A DNA stretch of 64,000 nt, from NCBI GenBank assembly GCA_963565915.1, contig OY751491.1, forward strand, positions 2,666,001-2,730,000, in the 5' to 3' direction. Source of the DNA: Entoloma clypeatum. Taxonomy: Eukaryota > Basidiomycota > Agaricomycetes > Agaricales > Entolomataceae. The first letter of the stretch is position 1. Every line of letters begins with the position of its first letter. Position numbers and translations under genes: made by a program. The notes beneath the pieces are model-generated. The model made no database searches, was not told the DNA's origin, and was given only the letters and a program-made list of their open reading frames with translations. Below, piece after piece: positions 1-12,500 of the stretch.

Positions 1-2092
1 CTTCTGCGGGCAAATCTGCGACAGCTTCTATTCGAGTGGAGGTCTCCAAAGCTCCATCGGGGTCAGAAGGGGACTCCGAATCTGAATCAGAGTTGCCTTC
101 GCCTCCTGAACCGGAGGCATTCTTTTGAGGTCCTTCTGGCTTAGCGCCATCCTTGGTTTTCGCTGGAACCTTGTTATCTGACTTCGGTGTTTGTTTCATG
201 TTACTGGCCTTGGCCTTCTGTTTCTGATTATTATCAAGTGATAAGATGGTTGGCGGCAATTGCATGGGATCACCAGCCAATATCAATTTTTTTGCTTTGA
301 GGATAGGAATCCAGCAAACCTGCGGACGACTTGTCAGTATAGGATCAACGCAAGGGAAGGTGTTATCCTCACTGCTTCGAGAGCTTGTGTTGCTTCGTCA
401 ATGATGACTACGTCGAACTCCTGGTTTGCCAATTGTCTACCACCTGCAGAATGACATGTGGCGACTACGACCTGTATAGAATTTGGTCCCAAATGGTTCC
501 TTCAAAAGAATAAGGTACCTGAGACTCCGCAATGACCGACTTGACGACCCCTCCTTCCCGCTGGCGGTATCTAAAATACATCAACAATCATTCTTGAAAA
601 AGCAAGCATACGACGATACTCTTTACGCAGGGCTTTGACTTCTTCCCATAATTTCCTGCGTTCGGCTCCTCTAGGACCTTTTCCTTTTACACCTTTCCCC
701 TTCCCTGACAGGATTCCCAATGTTGTCTCCAACTCATTCTTCACATCTTTTGCTAATGCAGCCTGACAGGCGATTTAAAGAAGGAGGGTCACGAAGGAGT
801 GATGAGATACCTGATCTGTTCGAGTAGCTTTGACTTCCAGTGTTGTATCGAGGATACCTTTATGGGCCATCACTCTAGCGGGGTGCCCGATTCTTGTTAC
901 GTTGAGCCGTTCTCCCTTCTCTCCAGGCAGTAAGGCAAGCAACCGTTCCAAGATATTATCCACAGACAAGTTAGAAGCCCCACACACGAGCAAACGGAGT
1001 GGTTGAGGGTTGACAGGTGTTGCCGAGGTGAGTTGTCGAATGATCTCAATAAGTGTATGGGTTTTACCTGTTCCTGCGCCAGAAGTTGGGTTGAGGGAGC
1101 GGTGCGATTAAAGTATCGGTTTACCAGGGGGCCCATGGATACAGGAAACTTCCGGAGACTCTAAACAGAATTTGACAGCCTCTTTCTGACTGGGATTGAG
1201 TGATTCGTCAAAAAACTTGAGTCCCACTGGTAGGGGCTTTTCGGAAGGTATGGTTATTCCGAGTAAAACTTGTGTGAGTTTCAAAGACTCAGGCGACGCC
1301 TTTTCATCCTAAAATTGCCGTATGAGCTGGTGCTTTTGGTGGACATAATTACGAGGGACCTTTGCACCGGAAATACGCCTTTCTAAGTGATCTAGAGCTT
1401 TTTCCATTCTTGTGCATGTTAGAAAGTATTCACGGAAGTTGCTAAAGCGGTACCTATCGTACGTCACACTGTTGGCCAACTTCACGATGCGGCAACGTTC
1501 AGGTAGGTCTATGCCGTCCGAGGCTGTATCGGATGCATCAACGGCGACGATGATTCTGGTATCGGATACCTGAAATATTGTGTTACAATGAGCTAAAGAG
1601 ATTGACGAAACAAGACACATACCCTGTAAACCACTCCCTCAAGGGCCGAGTTCTTGGTTTCCTCCAGCTTCTTAGCCTTCCTTGAAGCCCCATTAGCTGT
1701 TGCATTGACTTCGATGCGAGCGAGGTCTCCGGGGCTTATGCTAAAATGAGCTGATCATGTCCGTGTCACCTCAGGGGGTCGACACACCGGAATGTATGTG
1801 GAGGGAAGGTGGGATTCGTATGATAAGCTGTCGGGCGTTCGAGTTCCACCAAACTGCAATGGTATGAGAAGGTCCTGCCTGAAAGCACTGAAAGTAGATA
1901 CGTTTTGCCACCCAAACCGATGGTAATGCCAACCACCCCAAGTCCCGCCAACGATAGACCCTTCCGCTCGAGAAGCTTGGGACCGCAGTTCGAGAGAAGT
2001 AGAGAGGTACGCTCTATTTCTGCATCACGCTCCTGCTTGAGGAGGGCGCGTTGCCGGGCGATGAAGATGGCGAAGGAATCGTCGGTAGTCAT
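1..2092 (-). CDS. IGHMBP2: IGHMBP2/Hcs1-like superfamily 1 helicase (3' part missing)
   Basis: 5' portion of a UPF1-like SF1 helicase; the gene leaves the window at base 1. The start is the ATG at 2092 (MTTDDSF...). The N-terminus shows the family pattern of a basic/acidic helix followed by LLSNCGPKLLERKGLSL and GLGGKTYL, then an OB-like beta domain. Walker A (IHGPPGTGKTHTLIE) is split by an intron near 1080-1120. The conserved LLVCGASNLSVDNILERL follows near 930-985, then Walker B VIDEATQALE and GDPMQLPPTILS near 240-420. Immediately after the GDPMQLPP motif lies a charged, low-complexity insertion (Lys/Glu/Ser/Asp, bases 1-245). Family members are 5'-3' DNA/RNA helicases linked to translation or replication. 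Several short introns are present. The promoter is shared with the divergent kinase gene. Assignment is firm at family level; the exact orthologue is inferred. Confidence 0.88.
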
Positions 2093-2197
2093 TGGGGAAT
2101 GATATAAGTATCTTATCAGATAGGGCCATACGCGATCACGTGACAGTTCAGTTTTGACCTGAATTAGCACAGCCACTTTGCTCAACGTCGTCTCATC
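2093..2197. promoter_or_regulatory. 105-bp bidirectional promoter with TCACGTGA octamer
   Basis: The helicase (ATG at 2092, minus) and the NIMA kinase (ATG at 2198, plus) are transcribed away from each other across only 105 bp. A perfect palindromic TCACGTGA at 2136-2143 is the E-box/CDEI type bound by Cbf1-like bHLH factors in fungi. Seen: the octamer and the spacing. Inferred: regulatory use. Confidence 0.5.
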
Positions 2198-5153
2198 ATG
2201 TCGTCTTCGTGGTTGGACCAATTTGACTCTTTGGATATCATAGGGAATGGCTCTTTTGGTATCATTCGCAAAGTTAGGCGGAAAACTGATGGTCTGGTAA
2301 GTGTCGAGCCACCAAGTCCTACGTCAGTCATGGTGCCAACTTCAGGCCTCCTCCTATAGATTTTTGCACGCAAGGAGCTGAATTTCGAGCGCATGAGCGA
2401 ACGAGATAGGAAACAAATTGTTGCAGAAGTGTGCGTCATGGATTTACCTAGTCCTTTGCTTTCACCCGCTCACGAGCATGACGCAGAAACATCCTCAAAG
2501 AGCTTCATCACGATCATATTGTAAGATATCATGACCGCTATGTGGATAGAGATGCCGGCATCCTCTACATTCTGATGGAATACTGCGGTGGAGGCGACTT
2601 GTCTTCCGTGATCAAACAAGCTGCAAAGCACAATCGACCCATACCGGAGGAGACGGTTTGGAACTATTTCATGCAAATACTTTTAGCCCTTCAACATTGT
2701 CATCATCCCAATACACCCGGAAAGAATGCATGTGGACTGAATTTGAATGGAGGCGTTGAATCCGAAGGGAATGAACGACGGTCGCAAATCTTGCATCGGG
2801 ATTTGAAACCGGATAATGGTCTGTTCTTTATCAAGTGGTGTCATGAGAACCCATTCACTTACTCTACACAGTTTTTCTTGACGAGTCGAATAAAGTCAAA
2901 CTCGGCGACTTTGGTCTCTCAAAGGCTCTGGCGCAAGCCAGTTTCGCCAATACTTACGTCGGAGTACGCTTTTGCATGTAGTTCTCGCGCGCTCATCTCT
3001 GATATTCTGCCTTAGACTCCATATTACATGTCTCCGGAACTCATGCAAGAGAAGGCATACGATTCCAAATCTGACATCTGGTCGCTTGGATGCCTTATTT
3101 TTGAGCTTTGTGCACTCAAGCCGCCTTTCCACGAAGCTAAAACACATTCAGAACTTAGCATAAGTATTCGGTAAGATCTTCGTGCCTTCTATTCGCTCCC
3201 CTATCAAGGTCGCTTTCAGGAACGGTCGTATCCCGCCTCTTCCACGAGGTTATTCCCAAAGTCTATCTACTGTTATCAAGGCCATGTTGAGTCTGAATGT
3301 ACGTTCATTGATTTCTTATCAAAACATTCCAACGGAATATTGAAAGATCATTTCAGCCTGCAATGCGGCCCTCCGCTACCCAGCTCCTCCAACACGAACG
3401 CCTGGAGTTTGCGTTCAAAGTGTCGGAGATGGAAAAAATGTGATTACTTTTCTACCCCTCTTTCCAGTATAGTCTTATCCTCCTCTTTATCTAAGGCTTT
3501 CTACAATAAAAGGACACAGAGCAAACTTAATAATCCGAGAAAGAGAGCTCGCCGCTCGGGAATCTGCTGCTTCTGAACAAGAGAAGCAGTTTGTTTCATT
3601 AATATCACAGAAAGATGCCGAGATCGCCTCTTTGCAGAAAGTTGCTGCACATCTGCAAGAGCAGCAGCAGCCACAACACTCACAACTTCAGGTGGAAACT
3701 GCAGTCAGAGATGCAGTGGCAAGGAGAGAGGAGGACCTCCGAGAATTGGTTATGAAGAGAGAGAAAGAAGTTGCCCAGGCCATGGCGCGGCGAGAGGAGG
3801 AGATAATGGAGGCAGTACGAAAGAGGGAAGCAGATGTATTCCAAGCTTGGAGCACTAGGGAGACAGAGATGCATCGGGAGATTGAAAAGAAGGTCCAGGA
3901 AATAGAGGAACGCATCTCCTGGATCGATGTCAAGGAGGAAGAACTAAAAGCAGAGGATGCCCGGCTGGAGAATGCGCGCATAGAACTCGAACAGAAGATC
4001 GCGACCTGGGACGAGAACATTGGCAAAGGTTGGTCTCAGATGATGCACAAGTATTCCGGAGGTCCTTACCTGTTTCAATTTTTACCTAGGTCGTAAAGAA
4101 AAAACGCCCCTCGAAGAAGTCAAAAATCTCATGGTACCTCTTGCACGCATAGCCGATGAAACACCTGTACAGCGACGAAAACTTGAAAATCCGACGCCAA
4201 AACCAATATCGCATTTTATCCCGCTTGTTACTCCACTTGCGCGCCCATCAAAACCAGAATATATTCCTTCAGCAATGAAAGGCGTCGTACTAACTGCAAC
4301 AGGCGAAAGTCTCGCAACACCGACACCAACAGAGGTGGCAAAGTTATTCAATAGTTCGCCCAAAGTCGGTCTGAATTTCACAAAAATATTCGACTTTGAG
4401 TCCGGCGATGAAGACGACGACGGAAGTACAACCACACCAGTGAATATTGAAAGGACCTCTGAACAAAACCCCCCACCAAGCCCAAGCTCGAGAAAAAGCA
4501 GGACGAAGTCGAAGAAGCGGGAAGGAGGGCGTCGTTCCTCGGATGGAGGTTCCTCAAATTCTTCTTCATCGTCGTCGTCATCAGCAGGAGCAACAGTGAC
4601 GACAACCACATCAAGCGCGCCACCAACGCGGTTGCGTCGGCCTTCGATCCGCACCGGATCACAGCGACCTACAATACAGAGATCCGCGACACTTCCCGCA
4701 TCCAGTTCTGAACCATCCGCCGTGAATATCTTCGGCAAAGGTTCTTCATCCACATCGCAGGTTCAACCGAAGCCTCTTCCTCATCCCCACCTAAACGCTC
4801 AGGCATCTGTCGTTCGAACAGTAGCACTCTCCGCGCGACAACGTCCCTCCCCAGAATACGACTTGGCCGATGAGGAGAATCTGCCTAGTCCTTTCCTGAA
4901 ACGCACCATCGACCGCGCTGTCACAGGGCGGATAGCAGGCTCTATGAGAGGTGGTACAAAGAAGCGACAGAGTGGCGGACATAGCCTCAGAGCTGTGGCC
5001 GCCGCCAATGCCGCCGGGAAGCGAACCTCAACAGCCTTGACAGCATTGATGCCCGGGAACGAGTCGCCAGTTGGTGCAGCTGAAGACACACGACCCGCGC
5101 TGGCGAGTGCTCGGAAGGCAAGCGAGGAGGCCCGTAAAGCCCTGTTGAGGTGA
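2198..5153 (+). CDS. nimA: NIMA/Nek2-family Ser/Thr protein kinase
   Basis: Nine exons fit one reading frame: 2198-2296, 2360-2430, 2487-2818, 2872-2963, 3016-3170, 3220-3298, 3357-3439, 3496-4028, 4090-5153. The kinase domain is N-terminal: Gly loop [29 protein letters not shown], catalytic [16 protein letters not shown] with [16 protein letters not shown], and SDIWSLGC. This combination is typical of the NIMA/Nek2/KIN3 mitotic kinases that drive mitotic entry and spindle-pole function. An Asn/Gly-rich insert lies just before HRDLKPDN. Residues from about 280 to 480 form a strongly charged coiled coil (Glu/Arg heptads, 3500-4020), as expected for NIMA dimerisation. A Ser/Pro-rich basic tail follows, ending KALLR. 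Nothing appears broken. Confidence 0.9.
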
Positions 5154-5481
5154 TGATGCTGGCACTGCAGAATACTTTTTTTTTCCGTGCGGAATTCTTT
5201 GTGGGCATAATATGTATACATGTACTATGAGGTGCGGTTAAGATATGATATATGATATGAGATAGAACGAACCTCCAGTGTTTCCATGAGCGGCACTGTA
5301 TCCTAAATAGGAACCTTAAAACGTTCATCTTTCTCGTCAATCCATAGCACTGGACTGCTTAAATCTAATTCCATACACTATTGTAATAAACAATACCCAG
5401 TGAGAAAGCGTTGATACACTACGAGCACAACATAAATCTGAATGGAATATGTAATGTCCACAGTCTGGGACGATAAGCGCG
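5154..5481. other. Convergent 3' intergenic region
   Basis: About 330 bp separate the stop codons of the NIMA kinase (plus) and the NRPS-like gene (minus). It is moderately AT-rich with no open frame of coding character; presumably both 3' UTRs. No repeat or RNA gene seen. Confidence 0.5.
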
Positions 5482-8400
5482 CTATGCCAACGAGTCCACT
5501 TGTACCATTGTCACATCTCCAAACATATATTGAGTTTCATCCATCGTCGGGTTATTGCTCATATCCCGTAGAATAGGCAACTCGCTCACTAATATCGGGG
5601 CCACCGTCACTATAGAAGAAATTGGAGAGGCACCCGCAATTGTCATATCACATGCAGGGAGTAAGGGGCCATCTTCACGACGTCGCTTTTCTGCCCCGGC
5701 CAATGCATGTAGTTCCCGTTTGTCGATCTTACCGTTCCGAGTCATCGGAAGCTCGTCCAAAGCGAGGAATCGAGAGGGAACGGCGTAGTATGGTTGTATT
5801 TTGGCAGTGGCTTCGCGGATGAGGTCAAGATCAACCGTTGATGGAGTAACGAACCCCCACAACTGGGAGCCAACCACAAGAGCGACAGCATTCTGGACGG
5901 CCTCACAGGTCTGAGTTTTTCGGTGGCATGTTCGAGGTCAGAGCTAACGGGAAGAAATGCAAGGGAACCTACCCGCATGGCCATCGTAACACCGTCCAAC
6001 TCCACACGAAAACCTTTGACCTTGACCTGGTCATCTGCCCTTCCCATATGGTCCAGCTGGCCATCCTTCCTCCACCGCCCTAGGTCCCCCGTATTGAACA
6101 TCATGCCCCCACCAGGTACGAAAGGATCTTTCTTCCACCGCTCGGCCGTTTTGTCGGGAAGGTTGAGATAGCCGTTGCTCACACCTAATCCACCGACCCA
6201 CATGCACCCCACTTGACCAATGGGGACTGCACGTGTGCTGGATGGATTGCGCGAAAGGACATAGACGTTCGTGTTCGGGATGGGCTTCCCAATAGAGAGA
6301 GGATAGCCTGCCGTGTGTGGCTGGACGGTGTTGCATATCGAGATTTCCGTCGGGCCGCAACAGTTATTGAAAGACGTGTATCGAACCCATTTATCTGCCA
6401 ATGCTAGGGTTCATGGTTTTTCGTCAGATCCAACAAACCGGACGTAAACGAAGTGACAGAAGGGAGGCTCACATGGAGGACAAGGTTCCCCTCCAACAAT
6501 GACGTGCTTGATATTAGGGTAGTCGCTCGGTTCATGACAGGTCAAGATACTGGGTGTTGCGATGACGATATCAACTGTCTTCATCAATGCTACCCAATTT
6601 TTGAAAGTGTTCCCCCGAAGACAGAGGGTGGCCCCATTGTAAAGGGACCCCAATATCTCCCAAGCACCCATATCGAATGCTATGTTGAGCAATTGCGCGA
6701 CTCGCATGCCAGGGCGCATACCAACGTTGCCGGGGGGGCCACAAATGACTGTAAATTGCTATGTGAAATTTATTGATTACAAGACAGAAACTAGAAACAC
6801 ACCATTGGTAACACCTTTATGCCTCACGTCGACTCCCTTTGGCTGTCCTAGTTGCTTCAGCGTCAGTAGGCTTATTCGAACGCATCTGAAGGGAGCTTTT
6901 ACCGGTTGTGCCTGAGGTATAGATACAATATGCGCCATCGTTAGGGGACGAGAGGTCTTCAACCTTGGTGGGATTTGGGTTGGATACCTCGTCACTGTGG
7001 ATTGAACGCTCCAGAGCGATCACATGAACTTTGCTAGAAGAAAGCCGGGGGGCGAACTCCTCCATGACCAGAAGGACCTGAGGCTCCGAATCACGAATGA
7101 CGAATTGGAGTGTGTCGTCCGTTATGGTCTGAGCATCCAGGGGAACGTATTGCGCCCCACTCTTCAATACAGCAAGGATAGCAATCACCAGAACCAGAGA
7201 GCGTCTTGCTAGGATGCAGACCCGTGTTCCGGGTACAATATTTTGCGCACGAAGCGAGTGGGCGAGTCGGTCTGCCCGCACGTCGAGTTGGCGGTACGTA
7301 ATTGATTCATTGAAAAGAGTGTGTTCAACTGCGATAGCTTGTGGCTGTATGCGAGCATGGTGCTCGAAGGCGTGATGTATGATGGGAATTTCGACTGTGC
7401 GCCTAGCACCGATACCATACTGATAGAATAAGGAGCGATCCACAGATGACAGATGGGCCAGAGGGTTGGCAGGAAGCATCTGCGGATTGTCTGCGGACAG
7501 CCAGCAGAGTTTGCAGGGTCGCTGTGACAGGGAACACTGCTTGGTTCCGGGTCGATAGGCTGCTGCCGCGAATTCGAAGTTGGTCCATTCATCACGACAT
7601 ATGAAAGGTTCAGGGCCCAAGGTCGGCCTCAGGGGGCCTCCTTACGGCCTTATCCCTTCCAAAGTGCGATCTGAATTGCAAACTTTAACAAGTCCGATCA
7701 TCATCGATTATAGATAATCGCTGTTTAAATTTGCTATTACTTAGGGGTAACAAGGAATTCCTCTACAGCGTCTTGCAACTTTTGCCAAAACGTTTCCACA
7801 AGCCCTTCTTCAAAGCCGTTTGTATCCCAACTCAAATTCAGCCATAATTTACCACCAAATGTATGTTGAAGAAGCAACAATCCACCCGCTTTCTGACGGC
7901 TGGCTGTGATGACCGAATGAAGGCAGAATGAGGGATATGAAGAACGAAGATAGATGGCATCAAGATTGCCAATGAGCGAGAGCCCCAATAATGCAGAGCT
8001 CGGGGCAGGCGGAACAGACGGCGTTGACGCTGGCCGAAAGGAAGGGAGTTCGTAAGATAAACCACGAGCTCTGCCAGCACGTATGTCTGCCATGTACAGA
8101 GCACGCGACAGAAGGAATGGTGATTGGACTGCACGTCGCGTTTGAGATTTCACGAGCCGTGCACGATGCCAAAACACTTCTACAGTCGCAGGAGGGAAGG
8201 ACGGCAGAACGACGTTGAAGTAGGTGAGCGCCAGGAACCAATACGTCGATGCCGAATGAGGTGTAAGACACGGCCTCAGGTTGATAGCAGTATACATCAT
8301 CCTGTGTTGATGTCCATGAATCTTGCCACGAAATGAGAGCTACAACGCATACATCGGATCCCGAAAGGATTTGGGAGTCGCAATTCGTGACCAGACGACG

Positions 8401-9482
8401 TTGCAGAGGACGGACAATACATGATTGATCGTTACATTGTTGGCTTTGCATCGTTTGAGAATGGCTGCCGTCTGGGGTTCGGTGAAGTGTCTTTCAACGA
8501 TGACCGTTTTTTGAGGACCCCGTTGATGTCGCGGCAAAGAGTGACCTCCCTATCACAAATAAATCTGGAAGATGAAGATATAATAAAAAGGACGTACAAT
8601 CTCTTTTTCGAGCGTCTGGATGAAGTTGATCCGAGATGCTGCCCTTGCAAGACGATTATTTGTCTGAAGACACCGTGATTCAAACGCAGGTGGTAGCTTC
8701 TCAGGCGAACATGATCAGCTATCGTCCTCATGGTCCTTCGGCTGACTTACTGAACCGGAGCAAAGGTCTAATTCCTGTGATAATTGCTCGTCTGGCAAGG
8801 TTGATGCCAACAAGGAGAGAAAGTCGTGGGTGGATTGGTGAAGGGAGGTGCCATCGCCGGTGAAATGAGGAGCGCACATCAATAGGTCATACTCTGCCAG
8901 TTCACTGTCTCCTTCTGGCGTCGATATAATAAGATAAGTTAACTTTTCATTGGAAAGCATGCGAGGTCCGTTCATGTAGTTGGAGATGAGTTCTTGTCCA
9001 TGTTATTGTTGATGTAACCCAGGGGGCAGAAACACGACTCACCATTCTTTCTTTCGTTTGTGAAGAACAAGGATTCGCTCGCTTCCTTCAGCGCAACATT
9101 CGTGTTGGTGAGAGGTGAGAATCTTTTAAGAAAGACTCGGAATTAGCTTCAGAGAAAAAATCGATGGGAAGACTCGCGAGAAACGAGGTGTGCTTGTATG
9201 ATCGTCTCCCAAGGTGATCACCTTACACCTTAGCAACGGATGCCTGTGTCGAATGATAGCCCATGATAAAATGACCCTAAAACGACGCAGATAATCTCTG
9301 GGCGCAGTAAAGGCCAAGTGCAAGAACCTATACGTTATTCAATGATGAGTAGCATGGGCCTTCGCTGATACACACATGTCACCGAGGCCATCTGCTGAAG
9401 CAGGGAAAAATGCTGATTCGCTCGGACCAAAAAGCCTCCCGAAATCATCCGTTCCGTCTGCTATCCACTCGGTAGAGTTCAT
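5482..9482 (-). CDS. NRPS-like enzyme: condensation/acyltransferase-like domain plus adenylation domain
   Basis: Start chosen at 9482 (MNSTEWIADG...), because a 48-nt GTGTGT-TAG intron then joins it in frame to FLHLAFTAPRDY. The N-terminal third resembles a condensation/alcohol-acyltransferase fold, with HFTGDGTS near 8865 matching the HxxxDG catalytic signature. The second half is an adenylate-forming domain: A3 YTSGTTG + QPKG (split by an intron near 6840-6900), A4-like FDMGAWEILGSLYNGATL, A5 CCGPTE, A7 NTGDLGRW, A8 GRADDQVKVKGFRVEL, and A10 PMTRNGKIDKREL with the catalytic Lys. After A10 only about 60 residues remain and no phosphopantetheine-site LGGDS motif is visible, so a carrier domain is missing. 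The enzyme probably activates a carboxylic or amino acid and transfers it to an amine or alcohol. The substrate is unknown. At least six short introns. Confidence 0.8.
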
Positions 9483-9571
9483 GTTCAAGTAAGGGTGTGG
9501 AGGGTGATAATGGTTCCCCCGGCCCGGGCAAGATATTGCTAATGCTATAGAATAAATACATGTATAGAAGA

Positions 9572-12500
9572 TTACAGATAGAACATCGTGTCTCGCAGAC
9601 TCGTCCCCGATACACCGTTATGCCACAAGTTGCCAGCCTCTTGTACAACCTGGTCTTCGGATCCGCTCACCGATGATCCGCCGCTCGAACTCAAGCCATT
9701 CAACAATTTGTGCAGATAACACCTCCCTCGCTCACAGGCCAAATCAGCGTAATAAGCGGGCGACACCAAGCTCACAGCTTTGGTGGCACGAGCAAACATA
9801 AAGCTGACGGAATTCGTCAGGGTTTGAAGGGCGTTTGCCGTGAAACCTATCTCATCATGAATGACATAATAATGAGTGGGCCGAGTTGTTCCCTGAAGGC
9901 CTCCATGCGCTGAAAAATCGCGTGAAACTGACTGAAAATAAATGGAAGAGGGAAGGCGTGCCTTGGAGGAAGAAGTCAAAATTATACACGGCGGTAACTC
10001 CTCTATCCACAACGGTTCCAGGCTTTGGGTTTCCGTTCGAATCTGCATTCTCCTGTTCTGTAGGATAGAAGCGCGTGTGGTGTCGTTTACCCTAGTTGAG
10101 ATTCAGAGACTGAAAGGATGTCCATAAATCATGCTTACACAGATGACAATACTCAGCTTGGGCTTGTATGGGCTCTTCGCTGTGTCAAACTTCCTGAAAG
10201 CCGCTTTGATGGCGGGTAGTTCCTCCTCGATAACAATTGGGAACTGGCCCTAGATATATGACCAATGTTGAAAACTGGTACATTCACCAAAGAAAAGGTG
10301 GGACCTCTGAAACTCCGTCACGATAGACGAGGACTCTCTGCGGCAAATGTCCAGTACGTGTTTTGTACAAAGTGAGGCGTTCATGTATCATTTTCGCGAG
10401 GTTGGTAACCATCTAGAAATATCGTGTATGAGCAGGGATGTAGATGACATATATCACTGACTTCTTTCTTGGTTTCCTGAATCTCCATACTCGCAGGATA
10501 TTGGCCAAAATGCTGGTCCGCATTGGCCACGACTGCAGCGATGGATGGCGTTCCCTTCACGGTCCCCGGCCCAGGATGTGTTACATCTATGCCTACAAGC
10601 ATTGTGGGCGCTTCTGAGAACCATTTCATACTGTTATTGTCTAGGAAATGGCTGCGGAGAATTAGGACCAGGGAAGACAGGTTAGAAGGAAACGCCTACT
10701 TGACGCCGCCCATCTTCATATTCACCTTCAAAGCCACATTTGCAAAGTATTGCAGTTGGCCTTTAAAGTCACTCGTAAAAGCCCTGTCCACGCGAAAGAG
10801 ATATGAGGTATTCACCCTTCTCTTTTCGTATCTTGCTTGAGTGAACACACACGGTCGCTGTCAAGAGATAAAAGGTCTATCGCTGCCAGCAACAATGTGA
10901 AACTTACCAACGTCAAGATATGAATCACATAGATGCTTGATGCCGGAATAAACGTGTTTATCGCCGTTCGACAAAACGACTATTATCAGGCTTGGTTTGG
11001 GCTTAAGGCCCATCACTGCTGTTCGAATGGTGCCGATAGCTCGAGTGCGAATCGGGTCACTTCGGTCTTTACGAGGAAGATCAACAGCAAAGAGGTTCGG
11101 AGGTTTTTTGCCAACCGTCATGCCACTTCGGCCACACATATCAGCAAAGCCCTTCATTGTAGCATTTAATTCGGGGTCCCCGGATCCAGAGAATTCGTCG
11201 CGCGGGTTCCCATCTTTTATAACAAGCGCCGCCCAGTTGTCAAGTGTCGCGCCCTTGGCAAACTTGACATTCCTTAGGTTCCAACTTGCTCGCTCGTCAA
11301 CGGCGGGTGTTCCTTGCCCATACTTGATACCCGGTGCAGGAAGAATCCTGCCTGGAACAACCGCCATCTCGGTTCCGATGCTTATGCCAAACGCGCCGAG
11401 GGGTGCAGCTCCTTGCCGAAACCCAAGTTCGTTCAACCCATGGTTTACAATAGCATTTCCGTTCACATTCGGGGGTTTTGCAGCGACCGTAATCATACTG
11501 GCCGTATGTTCGTCCGTCAGCTTTCCACGGTAAGGCTGGTTGGGTAGGATCTCGCAAAGCTCGGGCGGAAGGAAATTTTGCCCGCCGGCATTGATCAGAG
11601 GAAGGTCTGCGAATTCCAATTTCTTCTTGTATTCTGCGTGACGATGTTCAATGTTGATAACACATGATTTCGAGGGGAAAAGGAAGAAAAACTTTACTTT
11701 CGAGAAAATAACCTTCGACCGTAACCTCCTTAGTGCCATGCATGAATCTGTGTTGTTTCGCGGTCTTGTCAGATAGGGCCTTGACGGTCTTTGTATAGTT
11801 GAGATGGGTAACTCTGATCCTGATGCCTTTGACAAATGTGTTGACACGGGCACCAAAGCTCGAGTCCCTAAATTCTATCATTGCACGTGCAAGGCTTCCA
11901 GGTTTATAGAACGCAGTGGTGCAGACTGGATGTTATCTGTCACCAGATGTACTCAACCGTGGGCAAATCAGTGACACTAACCATTAACATTAACCATAAG
12001 TTGGTTGTGGGACGGCCGGACGGACGAGTAGAAACCTTTCCAGGCTTCGAGTCCGCCCCCCAGATCGGCTGGAGCGAGAGATGTGGAAAAGAAGAATCGA
12101 TTGCGCCCTACCATAACACCGGGACCGCGGGAGCGGTTGGGATGCGCAGCAAGGACAATGTTGAGGGCAGAGACGATAGGGAGGATATCGTATCCACGAT
12201 ACTCCGATCGTCCCGCTAAATAACTGGAATATACTAGTCAGGCCCCAGGGGGTAGAAATGAGGGAGAACAGACTTCGACAGGCCTTGAGTGTCGATGTTC
12301 CTGGCAAATTCGATGGTGAGCGTGTACTCTGTCACTTTGGACTTTTGACCAGGTTTCGGGATTTGGGCAGCATCCCTCTTGCCATCCGACTCGTCCTCGT
12401 CAGTGTAGGGAACTCTGATGACCAGTGGTTGGAGAAGTTTCTTTGCAGATATTAATTTCGTAGAATGGTCATGAGCGACATTGTTCAGAAGCCCATGTCG

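Noticed and set aside
4082..4753. 223-codon minus-strand frame
   Set aside because: Antisense of the NIMA kinase tail, whose frame and splicing are well supported.
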